From Prorocentrum cordatum (taxonomy: Eukaryota > Sar > Dinophyceae > Prorocentrales > Prorocentraceae), in assembly GCA_963575745.1 (NCBI GenBank), contig CAUYUJ010001747.1:142336-206335 (forward strand): a stretch of 64,000 nt of DNA, given 5' to 3'. Every line of letters begins with the position of its first letter. Within the stretch, counting starts at the first letter, position 1. Under the pieces are notes generated by a model. It was not told where the DNA came from and did not search any database. It saw nothing but the letters and a program-made list of their open reading frames with translations. Below are positions 32,428-43,400 of the stretch, in pieces. The translations under genes were made by a program, and so were the position numbers.

Positions 32428-33470
32428 ATTTCCGACGCGTGAAGCATATGAGGTTGAACAGACAGGTCAAAAACGTTGTTATTCCCCCAAGCGGTGCCCC
32501 TGGCGGCCCAGCCTGTCAGGGAACCAGATTAGGATCGCAGGCGACACAGTCGTCTGGCGACGGGGACCCAGGCACATCAAAACCACCGCCTCCGGCACGA
32601 GGCGAGGCCGCACCACCGCCAAGAGGTGATGGCGACTCCGATGACCATGGTCCGGGGGGGGTCATTGTGGATGACGTGCATGCGGTACCTGGCGGTAGGG
32701 GCCCCCGACGTGATTCCAGACCCGATGATGACACGAAGCAAAGGCTCGGTCTTGCTCTTCCTGAGTACAAGTTGGATCGTCAGTTTAATTTCTCGGTGGC
32801 ATAGCTACGGTCGAGAGTGCCTGGGCCAGGGCAACTTCTTGTCCGAACCACGCAGAACTTAGACACGATGGAGTATTACGAAGATCGACGCATTGTTGCA
32901 GGCCTTGGTAAGGATGAACTAACGGGAAAACTGCATTTTAAATGGCAGACGGAAAACCTGCAGCATTAGAGTCGTTTTGTATTACGATCTTGACCATGCA
33001 CCCGTGACAAGAGTCTGGGTCACAGACCCAGACCCACTCCATGGAGCGCAATGGTTCAAGAAACGACCGAGTTCCACCAATCCGGGAATTCACCCAAGTC
33101 GATGGTTCTACATGAGCCATGCGGAACGGAGGAAAGCGGTGGAACAAGTCCGGCTCGAGAAACGAGGATTCTTCGGGGTCGTTGACCCAGGGCCCTGCGT
33201 CGCCCTCCTTCGCGATATTGGAATCGACGCAGTCGATCTCCAGAACGCGCAACACGGCAACGCAGGCACTGAGCCTCCAGAGGGCAACGTCCATTCAGGT
33301 GCCGAAGCCCGCAAAAGAAAGAAAGGATATACGAATGTGCCAGATGAGTCCGAAGTGGACTGGCGCGCGCTCCTGCCTCCTGCGGGGGCGACAGAGGAAC
33401 GCTCTGCCGATGCGGGCGCTGGGAGTGACCAGGGTGCCGCCGGCGATGACGAATCGCGGCGGTAACAGAC
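32428..33470 (+). pseudogene. Copia integrase-RT connecting region
   Basis: Three frames are used in turn. Frame 1 of 32977-33465 has HPSRWFYMSHAERRKAVEQV, typical of the stretch before the copia RT, then an acidic, Ala/Gly-rich linker. Between 32430 and 32970 only Pro/Gly/Asp-rich fragments can be made out. No catalytic motif. Confidence 0.45.
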
Positions 33471-33705
33471 CTGGTACGGTGGGACAATTCTGCGAGATGA
33501 GGTTCCTCCCGACACAGTCGGAGAGGACGTCGCACTCCCACGACCTTCCAAGTCTAACGGGGACAGCCTGACTTCGAGTGCGGCGGCGCCGCTTCGCGAC
33601 GTAGCGCTCCCCGCGTGCCATTGAAGTCATCTATCTGAATCATCTCCCCCACCAATTCGTGAAAACCAAGGTTGGATACATGCTACCTATACAATCCGTT
33701 CACCG

Positions 33706-33925
33706 ATGATATTCGAAGCGCATAACAAACATGACTTACCAGCGGAGGCTAACCTACCGCGGAAGATAGCTGCCGCGGCACGACCTGCGTCCAGGGCCGA
33801 AGTTGCGGTGAACCAAGATACCCGCACAGCATTGCAGACCGAACGGGATCGGGTAAGAAGCATTAGCTCTTGGGACGAGTCAGGCGCGATGCAATGCAGC
33901 GATGTTGTTCGACAGCGAACGTTCG
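33706..33925 (+). pseudogene. Copia RVT_2 start, cut by insertion
   Basis: Residues from ALQTERDRVRSISSWDESGA to the RTFEG end match the opening of the RVT_2 domain (usual pattern A-x-x-x-E-W-x-x-L-x-x-x-x-x-W). The match ends at TFEG, exactly where the AAGGCCCAGT inverted end begins. The following residues PVMRPPL-stop belong to the inserted element. Confidence 0.6.
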
Positions 33926-36394
33926 AAGGCCCAGTCATGCGACCCCCCCTTTGAGTTTCGTTCAGTGCGTCGCCCGTGCGTCGCCCGTGCGCCAGCCCGG
34001 GTTTGCGTCTCTGCCCCACATCCCGGCCTCCCAGGAAGTGGGGGCGACATGTGGCGCGACTTCGGAATTTCGCTGGCGACATATAGGTTTTCGATGCTGG
34101 TGCGCCAGCGGCCACTTTGGCGGTCGTGGCGCGCTCTAATTCGACGGTCCACCAACGCGTTCTGTTTCCCATTCGGCGCAAGAGGCTTCGCTGGTGCGCA
34201 TTTTCGGGGGGCGCCAACCGTTGCTGACGACGAAGACGCCTCGCGTTGATTGGAGACTGTGCGTGTCGCGCCGCGGCGGGGGTGACGTCGCGTCGCGCGA
34301 CGCGGCGCCGCTTCGCCCCGCCGCATCGCACCCCGCACCCCCATGTCGTTTCGCGCCAATGCTCTTGCCCCCCCCTCTTCCTTCCTCTTCCCCTCGTCCA
34401 ACGCGCTGCGCGTTTTGTCTCGCTTGCGGCATTTGTATTCAGGGTTTCTGTGTCAGGCTGTCGTCCTGTCCCCCTCCATGCCCACCCCCCGTTGTCCTCC
34501 CACCCCCCTGGAACTCCCCTCTCGCCCTCCTCGCTCCCGCCGCCCCCCTTCTATTGCATTCCATCGCTCCCGCCGCCGCTGCGCCGCCCCCGCGCGCCCC
34601 CTCCTCGCCCGTCCGTTCCCTTTTCCGCCCTCCCTTCCCTCGCTTCGCTCCCCTCCTTTGCTCCCCCCCGGTGCATCGGCGGGCGAGACGTCGCCGCATT
34701 GCTGCAGTGACGAACCGTTGTTCAAGTTCTGACGGGGCGTTCGCTTGAAATGGGATCCTCCGCGCGCGCTGCATCTCCGCGTCGTCTATTGGCATCTTCG
34801 CGTTCGTAGTTCTCACGCGCGTGTCCCGCAATTTCTGCGATTGTCGCGCGCGTCCCTCGATTGTTTCGCCGGCGGGCCGCGCAGTTCACGCGCCGTCAGA
34901 AGTCCACGGCGCGCTTTGAACGATTCGCGCGCGACCTGCGCGCGACGCGCGAACGACCCGAACGACGCTCGCGCGACGCGCGCGCGCGACGCGCGCGCGA
35001 CGCGCCCCGGCCCGCGCGCGACGCACTCCCGCTGGCGCGCGACGCACGAGCGACCCGCGCGTCGCACGCGCGACGCACGCGCCACGCGCGCGAGGCAAGC
35101 GCGACGCACGCGCGACGCACGCGCGACGCATGCGCGACGCAGTCGCGACCTTGCCCGCCCCTAGCATGTCTCCGAACAGCAATGCGCAGCGGCCGTCGGC
35201 CCGCCGTGCTTGCGCTGTTCACGAGTGGCGGCGGCTGCGTCCTCCACTGCGCCAGGAAGGCCGGTGCTTGCCCCTGCTCCTTCTTTTTTCGTTCCTCGTC
35301 GTCCCTCCTCCTCCGTCATTCCTCCTCCTTCGCCCTCTCTCCTGCCTCGTCTCCCCCCCCCCCTCACCTTCTTCTCCTCCTATCTCCCGGCCTCCCTCTG
35401 TCAGTCCCTCCTCCCTCCTATATCGTCTTATTTTCTGTTTCCCTTGTCACCCCGTGTCCTTTTTTCACATTCTCTTTTCTCTTTCGCCCCCCCTTCCGCG
35501 GCCGCGGCGCGTCGCCGCGAGCGGCGCCCCCGCCTTCCCCGAATGGCCCCGCCGCTGGCGGCGGGGGCCCCGCCACTGGCGGTGGGAGAAGAAGATTGCG
35601 AGGAGAAGAGGGGGATGGGGGCAGGGGCGCGAGGCGGGCGCGGCGGCAAAGGCGGCCTGGCAGGGGAATGGGGGGAGGAGGGGGGGTGGACGGAGTGGGC
35701 GGGTGCTTCTGTAATGGTCATGTTGGCGATCATGGTCGCGGTCGCGTTCGTCGCCGTGGTCGCGCCGGTGGCGGTCGTGATGTTGGTGGCGGCTGCGGGC
35801 TGGTGGTGGTCGCGTCGATGATCGTGCTGGTGTCGGTCGTTGTGGCGGTCGCGAGAAGCGCGGTGGTCGTGGTGGCGGTGGCGGTGCACGGTGGCGGTCG
35901 TAATCGTCGCGGTGGATGTGGTTGCGGTCGCGTCCGTTTGTGGTGATCGCGGCGGTGGTAGATCTGGCGCTGGCGGCGGCCGCGGCGGCTGCGGCGGCGG
36001 CTGCGGGGGCCTGCTGGCCAAGCGCCAGAGCGCGTTCGGCAGCATCGCGGCATTTGTAATGCTAGAGGCTGCCGAGGTAGCCCAGCGGCCGCCCTCTTCT
36101 CGCCCAAAGGGCCGCAGCGCGGGCGATTGTCTTTCCCCGAAGGCGACCAGCCTTCTCGGGGGCCGTGGAGCGGGCGACGCGCGCGCGATCCGCCCCGCGG
36201 GTGCCCGCCGCGCCGGCGACGCACTCGCCGCATTGCCCCCTTGCGAGGGCGACGTGCGCGTTCGAGAGAACGGCTGGCCTTCTCGGCGGCCGACGCGCGG
36301 GCGGGGCGCGGGCGACGAATGCGCGACGCGCTCCTTGTCGCGATGGGTGGTGGTGGGGGGGGGGGTCTGCGCGCCGGTCGTCTCACTGGGCCTT
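33926..36394. mobile_element. 2.47-kb insertion with 19-bp imperfect inverted ends
   Basis: The left end AAGGCCCAGTCATGCGACC (33926-33944) pairs with the right end GGTCGTCTCACTGGGCCTT (36376-36394): 16 of 19 positions match when one is reverse-complemented, including the outer ten. The copia RT is interrupted at just these points. The interior is extremely GC-rich: a CGCGCGACGC tract (34920-35150), pyrimidine runs (34350-34680, 35260-35500) and G/GGT-rich stretches (35580-36000). ORFs are present on both strands but no transposase domain is recognisable. No target-site duplication is obvious. It looks like a non-autonomous DNA transposon or a mini-element that has picked up repeats. Confidence 0.72.
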
Positions 36395-37008
36395 AATTAA
36401 CGAAAGGGGTAAAATAATTCAGAACTCCCAGTCGGACACAAAGACCGCGCATGCAATGGCCGAGTTGTTTGTTGATGGATCAGACGTTGGAGATCAGAAT
36501 AGAGACGTAGCTTTGGTTCAAGAACTCTCTAGCAGCCCGGCCACCGCGCAGGCCAGCAAGGCGGCATTGAGGCTTGTTCGAGGGGAATGACACGCAACAG
36601 GCGAATGCCAAACAGGCTTGCGCTCAGTCTAAATTCGGAGGGGCTCCAGCGTGGATTTTCCTGCCAAGAGGCGAATGGCCGCCCGCTTGGAGAGACGTGC
36701 GAAATCCCGCATGTCCATTGATCCTCTCACTTTATGGACATCCTGACTCCAGTGGATACTGGGAACAGCATTGTGAGGAGCACGTGATTCCCAAAGGATT
36801 CAAGACATGCAGTCCTTAACGTAGTTGGCATTTTCATATAAAACTGCGCTTGTTCTTCAGTATTTACGTTGACGATTTCAAATTGTCTGGGCCAAAAGCG
36901 AACCTCGAAAAAGGGTGGCGCCTTTTACAAGAAGCCTCTGAAGGATGCCCTAAGGGCATCGACATCGACCCACCAATAAACGTAGGGCGATCAACGGGCG
37001 GAGAGTGA
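36395..37008 (+). pseudogene. Copia RVT_2 reverse transcriptase, catalytic part
   Basis: Three frames in turn. DVALVQELSSSPATAQASKA (about 36495-36560) comes first. Then NDTQQANAKQACAQSKFGG with LPRGEWPPAWRD and LYGHPDSSGYWEQHCEE (36574-36800). Then frame 1 from 36841: LRLFFSIYVDDFKLSGPKAN. The YVDD catalytic box lies at 36865-36876 and is intact. QANAKQAC corresponds to the motif A strand, in which the catalytic Asp is expected before AxQAY; here Tyr is Cys and the Asp seems to be Asn. The frame ends at TGA 37006-37008. The whole domain minus the piece upstream of the insertion is present but unjoinable without shifts. Confidence 0.78.
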
Positions 37009-37075
37009 TGACGAGGAGTCGGGGGGTGACTCAGCGGCGCGGCCGACTGAGCCATATCAACCTAGACAGCCGAAA

Positions 37076-37735
37076 ATGGTCAGATCCATTGAGTGCGATG
37101 TGGCTGAGTTCTTTGGATCTTATGTGACACTCTATGCGCAAGTGACCGATGCCGACCCTGCTACATACAGTGCTGCTGAACCCCTTTTGGCCCCGAGCTG
37201 ATTGATTTTGAGGATGGACAGGGAGGTCTGAGAGGAGAAAGGGTAGGCGACAACATGGATGATGTCACGGTCCGGCCGTGCTCTGACGCTGACTTTGCTA
37301 GTGACTTACGAACGCGTCTCAGCGCGAGTGCAAGCAATCAAGTGATTTGGGCACCATGCACGAGAGCTGATCAGAGCATGGCTTCTCGAAGGCAAATGTG
37401 TGTCCCATAGCGCACTTGAGGCAGGAATTGTTGCCGCGGGTCTGGCTTTGCGAACTGCGTTACTGCCAGCCCTGCCGCTGGCAGTGTGCAAGGTGATAAA
37501 GGCGGGAGGTTCGATGCGCTTGATGCGCCTTCCGAGAACCCACCGTATAGATGCTGCCGCCGTTTCTGAACAGTTTACCTGTGGAGTAATTTCTTAACAG
37601 TGCGAGCGTACTCAAAACGAAGCCACCGATTTCGGCACAAAGCGTTTCACTGATCCTCTTGCATGGGTCCAGGTTCTTTACCTTGTTAACATTACTGCCC
37701 CTAAACCTTGGAAGGTCAACCGACGCCAGGAGTAG
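37076..37735 (+). pseudogene. Copia RNase H and polyprotein C-terminus
   Basis: MVRSIECDVAEFFGSYV at 37076 leads to a stop near 37200. The RNase H proper follows: VRPCSDADFASDLRTRLSAS near 37270-37330 (Asp of the DADxAxD signature), RRQMCV then after a shift SHSALEAGIVAAGLALRT (37403-37456, with the catalytic Glu in the LEAE-like LEAG), and PRTHRIDAAAVSEQF (37530-37575). The end of the polyprotein is FGTKRFTDPLAWVQVL with stop TAG at 37733-37735; family proteins end with ADIFTKxxxxxxW. Two shifts and two or three stops. Confidence 0.72.
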
Positions 37736-37827
37736 CTGGCATCGGTGTTCGTTGACGGACTCCCCTTGAAACCCGTGTGTGTGGGGGTCTCAAGCCGTGG
37801 ATCGGTCTGAAGGCTGCGGCGCGTCGT

Positions 37828-37847
37828 GGGGGGGGGGGGGGGGGGGG
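37828..37847 (+). repeat. G20 homopolymer
   Basis: Twenty consecutive G. The length may be unreliable in any assembly. It lies 93 bp after the end of the copia coding region. Confidence 0.9.
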
Positions 37848-38002
37848 CGCGGCGCAGTGCAAAAATATGCATGCAAAGAAGAGAGTCACCAAAGGAAAGC
37901 CAGAGCCAGTGACCGCCGCGCCTGTAAAATACATGGCCAAAATAACGACCGCCTCAAAAGACGGCAAATCCGAATTTGGTGAGGCACATGTCCAAGTGTT
38001 AT

Positions 38003-38130
38003 GAGATGAACTCCCTCTGCAGAAGCCAACGTGGCATCTTGAATACTTTACTCCGCAAGTACTCTGCGGGGTACTCTGCGGCTCGTTCGCGCTTTTTTCT
38101 AAGTGCTATGCAAGTACTCTGCGGCGCCAG
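38003..38130 (+). repeat. Dispersed repeat with CAAGTACTCTGCGG tail, plus copy
   Basis: TATGAGATGAACTCCCTCTG ... CAGAAGCCAACGTGGCATC ... TTTACTCCGCAAGTACTCTG is repeated inverted at 52921-52990 with only about three mismatches over 70 bp. It then runs into CGGGGTACTCTGCGG and ATGCAAGTACTCTGCGG words like those at 45740-46115. The same reading frame (NSLCRSQRGILNTLLRKY) is kept in both copies, but this may just be similarity of DNA. Confidence 0.75.
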
Positions 38131-38579
38131 TCTTTCTGGCATATTTTTCCGTGACCTAGAGAATGTACTATGCATTATTTTTCCTGTCCTGGTTTGCGGC
38201 GGTTTTTCATTTTGCGTGATGGCCCGTGACGACAGCGCCCAGGTTCAAACAAAAAAGGATGAGGTAGTATATGAGGGTGCATGGAGGATCGGAAAAGGGC
38301 GGCTCACGTAAGGGGGGGTGCAGGAGGGACGAGGACGTGAAACAGTAGACGGCGATAGTGCGTGCGGGAAGCATGGGTTGTGGTAGCAGGGTGGCAATAT
38401 CATCGGTGGAACACAAATGTGGAGGGGGGGCTGGCGTTCCGCCAAGTTCGCTTGCAGCTGCATTCGTGCGTTCAGTGTTATTTGTTTGTTATGGTTGCCT
38501 CGGGGCGCCCTGTCGGCGCGGTTGGGCGCGGTCCGAGTGGGCCGCGGAGCCCCCCATTGGGCCGCGAACTGCGTGAGGG
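38131..38579. other. No gene seen
   Basis: Mixed sequence between the dispersed repeat and the next coding-like frame. Short overlapping ORFs only. Confidence 0.4.
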
Positions 38580-39210
38580 ATGTGCCGAAATGGGCGGCGG
38601 GCTGCGTCGGTAGCACAGTGTCACCAGCAAGCGCAACACCATCGTGCAAACTCAAAACACAGAGGCAGACTCGTTCAAACCATTTTGGCAGACATCGGCG
38701 AGGCGGGGCTCCTCTGCGCGCCAGCGGTGCAGGGCCGCGTGCCCGCCCCGCCTAGGAAGCGCGGGCGCCCATCTTTGTTGAGGCGAGTTCTTGATGAGGA
38801 CACCGCGGGTGCTTCGTCAGACGGCGATGCCGACCATGCTGCGCGCGGCGCTGCTCTCGTGCCCAGGCGTGTCCGCAAACGTCAGGAGAAGGCTCCAGCA
38901 TTGGCGATAGTCCCGAAATGCCTCATCGCACACCCGCAGAAAAGCCTCATGCCTGTTCCGTCGTTTGAGCTGGGGGCTTTCCTTTGCACCAGTGTCAGCG
39001 AGTTTCGGTTCGGACATTGTCAATTTCTCCAGCCGCAGTTGATAGAGCTTGCCATGGGATTCTGGCGAGCGCCCAGTAACTGCAGTATCAGCAAGACACT
39101 TACGACAGCGGGTCATGATCTTGGAATGAATTCAGACCGGGTGTCGACACAACGGCGGAGGATTGCATCATCAGGGATTTTGGTCGAGCGAGACCGTCAG
39201 GTAGCATTGC
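38580..39210 (+). pseudogene. N-terminal part of a dinoflagellate multicopy gene family
   Basis: The frame has an AT-hook-like KRGRPSLLRRV (about 38760) and then QPQLIELAMGFWRAPSN and SISKTLTTAGHDLGMNSDRV, a helix-turn-helix-like block. I associate this with the N-terminus of a large uncharacterised dinoflagellate family whose later parts are at 40494-45084. The open frame continues to 40049, but from about 39215 it is the shadow of another frame. Family recognition is from memory of recurrent motifs and is not tied to a named Pfam entry. Confidence 0.35.
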
Positions 39211-39234
39211 AGGTCCTACGCCCAGGACTGCAAG

Positions 39235-39729
39235 ATGAAGGGCAAGCAGCACGGCAACGGCCCCCCGTGGCCGCACGTATTCCTGGCTCTCCTGAAGCAC
39301 TTCTGCCAGATGGTGGACCTGGACGAGCCGACGATCAAGGCGTTCAAGACCTACTGGGGGGTGATCACGAGCCTCAGCAAGGAGGAGGGCCTGATCCAGT
39401 TGCAGGAGCAGATCAGGTTCCTGCGCATCAAGGGCTGCTGGTACGACCGCAAGAAGGACGACAAGCCGACCAGGTTCAAGCTGCAGTTCATGATGAGCCC
39501 CAACTCCCAGGTCAACGGAGTGAGGAACACCTCAGATCAGACCAACACGATCCCGCTCCATCAGGCCTTCTGCATGGCGATTCTCAAGCAGGGCGGGGAG
39601 TACAAGGCGGGCGGACCCCCCAAGGGGGCGCTGGAGAGAGAGGCGGAGAAGTTGCTCAAGCGCATGGGGATCGAGAACGACAGGCAGCCCATCGAGGTAG
39701 ACAGCGACCAGGACGGGGAGGGGTTCTGA
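39235..39729 (+). CDS. Hypothetical protein, 164 codons, strongly G/C-ending codons
   Basis: This is the cleanest coding signature in the window: nearly every codon ends in G or C, the amino-acid mix is ordinary, and the frame ends at TGA 39727-39729. It reads PPWPHVFLALLKHFCQMVDL, then TYWGVITSLSKEEG, LRIKGCWYDRKKDDKPTRF, and an acidic end (EVDSDQDGEGF). Upstream in frame lies CRSYAQDCKMKGK, preceded by a stop and by TTGCAG / CGCCCAG acceptor-like words, so it may be an internal exon rather than start at this ATG. No known domain recognised. It lies within the interruption of the multicopy family gene. It could be a captured host exon. Confidence 0.5.
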   Translation: MKGKQHGNGPPWPHVFLALLKHFCQMVDLDEPTIKAFKTYWGVITSLSKEEGLIQLQEQIRFLRIKGCWYDRKKDDKPTRFKLQFMMSPNSQVNGVRNTSDQTNTIPLHQAFCMAILKQGGEYKAGGPPKGALEREAEKLLKRMGIENDRQPIEVDSDQDGEGF

Positions 39730-40493
39730 GGCCGTTGCGTCTTGAAGCAGTGAACGGATCTGAGCGTATGGCAGAGATGTATAGGGAAGGCCGCCTCACG
39801 GGCATACAATTACAGGCCCTGCAGGCCCGCGTCCACCACCCCATCCTCAGGTATTTTAACGGCAGCCGCAGTGTCTTGTTGCATCAGGTTGGCAGTGCAG
39901 ACCCTCCCGCCATCATGTCATTTGAAGAGTTCCAGCAGCGTAGTGAGCAGGTCCGCAGAATAGAAGTCAATGTTGAGACAGTGCCGAATCAGAGCAACCG
40001 TGTTGCTAGTAGATACCTCCACCCCAATCCCATGCCGCCAGCGGAGTGACTCCTCTGGCCGATGCTCGGGGTTTTCCATATTGCAAGAGAGCAGTGAGAA
40101 GCGTTGCGACCTTGCTCACTCGTCCTCCCTCCTTCTCCCGCTTTGTCCGCCCGAGCTTGTTCCTTTTCACGAAGGATGGTGCCGCGTGCGGGCCGCTGGG
40201 CGTTCCCCTTACAGCGGTCCCGCTTCGGCCTGAGAGGGCCATCCTTCCAGCGTCGGCCGCTGGTAGGCGATAGTTCGCATCCAAGAGCCTGCAGATGCCA
40301 CCAGGACTGCTGTGTGACAGAGGCTCGCAATGGTTGATTGATTGATTGATATCCAGTCTTACCTCCTACCTCCTCCCTCATAGCCCCTCCCTCTTCCCTC
40401 CTCCCTCCTTCCTCCGTCATACTTCCCCCCTCCTCCGCCCCCCCCCCCTCCTCCGCCCCCCCTCCCCCCCTCCTCCACCCGCGCGCCCGAGAG
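39730..40493. other. Rest of the interruption: weak ORF and pyrimidine tract
   Basis: Frame 3 to 40049 reads MAEMYREGRLTGIQLQALQA and SFEEFQQRSEQVRRIEVNVE, coding-like but unrecognised. Then come TTGATTGATTGATTGAT at about 40335 and a C/T-rich tract at 40365-40490, after which the interrupted family gene resumes. Confidence 0.4.
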
Positions 40494-43400
40494 GTCCTTC
40501 TCGGCAAGGCAGTTTCAGACGACGTTGAGCTGGTCGCGGTCATTGAGAGCGCGAGGTACGACGAGGCGACCAACTTGATGACTGTGAAACAAGACAGCGG
40601 CATTCCAGAGTTTCAGGACCATGTTGATACTGCCCTCGATCGACTTGGCAAAGTGACTGGTTTCAAAGAAACGGCCCCCGCAAAAAATGTTCCAGACTCA
40701 GCACGCGCACGGATTCCCATTTGCAGTTCGCCAGCCAGGGTCTGAGTCCAGACAGTGCATTATCACACGGACAAGCGCAGTTGGTTTACCAAGCGTTCTT
40801 CAGCGAACAACGGCGGCAATCATAGCTCAAGCTTTAAAGAAGTCGAGCAGTCTGAGATGCAGGGCGGTCGCTGCTGCGAAATGCTTGGCCCGCTTGATTT
40901 GCAGCGACCGCTGCGCCGCGCATTTCCTGGCGGAGTCGTGGCTGCAGGCCGATCGGCCTGGATGGCGCCGTTTACACATGGGTTGCGAGGTGCGCAAGTC
41001 GACGGCCTGCCAGGCGAAGGGTGTGTTGTTGGCTGAGTGGTGTGTGTCTGGCTGTATTCGGGTATCTTTGAGCTTGCGTCTTGGTGGATGGATGCGAACA
41101 TTCAGACAGCGCTTGCTCCAGGAAATACATTCAACCACTTCTATCAAGCAGGGGCGTTGCCCACCAGAGGCGACCATACATCGACAAATGTGTTTGCGGG
41201 TGCATTCTGGGCACAACGTCAGACGCCAGAGAAAGCTTCAATGTATCATGCAATGCCTTCCCAATGGTGATTGGGCTCGTACGGACTGCGTTGAGGTGTA
41301 CCTACAGCCAGGTGTTACATGCGACCAGAAGAACGTTGCTGGCCTCGTCGCAAAGGGTCTGATGTTGTGCCTCCCTGGAAACATGTTTAAGATATTCAAC
41401 CGAAAGCGTTGGACAGACAACGACGAAGCCGTGAATCAGCTTGGGCTCTTGTTGCAAGCTGGGTACAGCGGCAATCTGGACATCGGGGTTGGCGACCGCC
41501 CGAGCAGACGCGACAGACCTGCACTACTAGACCCAATAGCCGACGACGTCGATCCTGCTGCTGGCCTGGTTGGACCTCCCGAAGTTGGCGACGACGGAGG
41601 TGGTGGTGCCCCCCCAGGAGGTGGCGACGGAGGAGCGCCTGCCAAATCTTCAGATAAACAAGACGCGCACGCCGAGCAGAACGCCAAGCATCGGAGGATT
41701 GCGTTGGTTGAACGGGGAACCTACCCGCGACCTTCTCGTTATCAGGTTGGCAATGGAGCCATCCATGATGGCATTGCGGCAGCAACTGCGCATCGGCTCA
41801 GCATCTTGGGAGAGGTCGCAGGCGATGCATGCTGCAAGTGGAGGCGCCACGAATGGGCAACGCGATTCCAGAATATTGGTTTCCGCCAGGGGCGACCTAG
41901 ACACGCTGTTCGCCGACGCCACCCGCCAGTTCATGAGAACTGAGGGGTCTTTCTGGGTGGTGATGCCTGAAAGCAGCGTCACTGAATATTGGAGGTGCTT
42001 GGCGTAGAATGGCAAGCAGGGCGGCTGCGGAGTACACGAGGCTTCTGACGTTTGTTCACAAGAGGCCGTCTTTCTTGTTGTTTCTCGTCGTGCACTACCC
42101 CGCCGTCGTGTTGCAGCTGAGGCAGTTGCATCACTGTTTGCTGGACCCATTTCACGAAACACAGCATGGACGCATTCGACTTAGAGTCTCCAGAGCTGAA
42201 AGGGTTCCTGACGCTGCTCATGCTGATGGGGTACACGGACACTTCGGAGATCGAGTGCGGGCATGCTTGGGTGCGCCGTTTCCTCATTCGCAGGGGCGCC
42301 CAAGCCCACGGGCCAGAGTTTGGGGGCGTGAACGCAGGGGCCTTCGCCCACAGGCTGAAGGTTCGGAGCCTTGAAGTGCTGGAGTGGCTGCGCGCCGACG
42401 CAGTGGGCCAGTGCCATGCAGCGTTCAACGTGGGGGGGAGATGGCGATGAAGATCCACCCAGCAGCAAGGCCAAGCATAAAGCAGAAGCGCGGCGGAGGT
42501 GGCGAGTGGAGGGCGTTCGTCAGCAGCCAGCTTCACCAGGACATTGCGGACTTCCAGGAGATATCACTCCGCTACGTGGTATGGACCGAAGCAGAGAGGC
42601 ATGGCAACCTTCGAGCGGGGGCTGTCGGCGCATATCTACACAGACAAGGGCAGCGTAAATTTGGGCCGACACTGAAGGATCGGCGCGCGCAGGATTTGCA
42701 CACCGAGGCTATCGCGTTCAACCGCCGACACCCTTTGGAGGATATCGCTTGCGCGTCGTCGGCCCCAGCACCGACCGCTGCGGAGATGGAGGGCCGCGCG
42801 GAGGACCGAGTGCAACATATGATGGTTCTGGTTACCGCCGTCTGCAAGTTGGGCCATCAGCGGCGCCAATGGCGTGAAGAGCGGGGCGCTGCGGTGATCA
42901 AGGAGTTTTTCAGGACACAGTCAGACGAGCTTCTTTGAGGAGTGGTATCTCGCATCAAGGGGCTGAGCCCTTGGGCTGGGAAGCTCGCGGCAAAGCCTGT
43001 CCTGGGGCTTCAAGGGCTGGATCTTGCTTGTTGCGATGCCTGCTTCGAGACTGATCTCTTCACTTTCTCTACTGCCAAGATGCTTGCTACTGCCCGGAGA
43101 GCTGGAGGCAATTGGGCGGCAGCCTTGGATAACCATTGGACGGCCAGCCACAGGCCAGTGTTCGAAGGCGAGTGGCGCGGGCCTACGACGTGAGATGACG
43201 CACAGACGCAATGTTATAAGTACGGGCACTGTTTATGTAGCAAGTCAGGCCGCACAATCTTGCGATTGCGCAACTCCGTGCTGACAGCGATCAAGGAGTT
43301 CGACCCCATGCGCTCTGACCAGCGGGACATGCTGGTTGATGGCTTCACCGTGATGCGCCTCACGGGCACCCCCGTCGACTCCGTGTTTGCTGGACTTGAT

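Larger units (their letters stand above)
20615..37735 (+). mobile_element. Ty1/copia-type retrotransposon, decayed, with nested insertions
   Basis: Gag with a CCCH-type finger, aspartic protease, integrase (zinc and DDE core), RVT_2-type reverse transcriptase and RNase H follow one another on the plus strand. Protease-integrase-RT order is the mark of Ty1/copia. The coding part is about 10 kb; the rest comes from insertions at about 25.96-30.83 kb and 33.93-36.39 kb. Frames change many times and stops are frequent, so it is dead. I looked for long terminal repeats by comparing 20.3-20.6 kb with 37.7-38.0 kb and saw none; they may be diverged or beyond what I compared. Confidence 0.8.

Noticed and set aside
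34194-36400. Several 150-360-codon ORFs inside the AAGGCCCAGT element as a transposase
   Set aside because: None shows a DDE or other transposase motif; they are GC/pyrimidine-rich repeat translations on both strands.
20340-38000. Long terminal repeats for the copia element
   Set aside because: No matching stretch seen between the regions before 20615 and after 37735.
38580-40049. 489-codon ORF as one protein
   Set aside because: Its centre (39215-39729) is the shadow of a much better-coding frame; only its ends look protein-like and they probably belong to different units.
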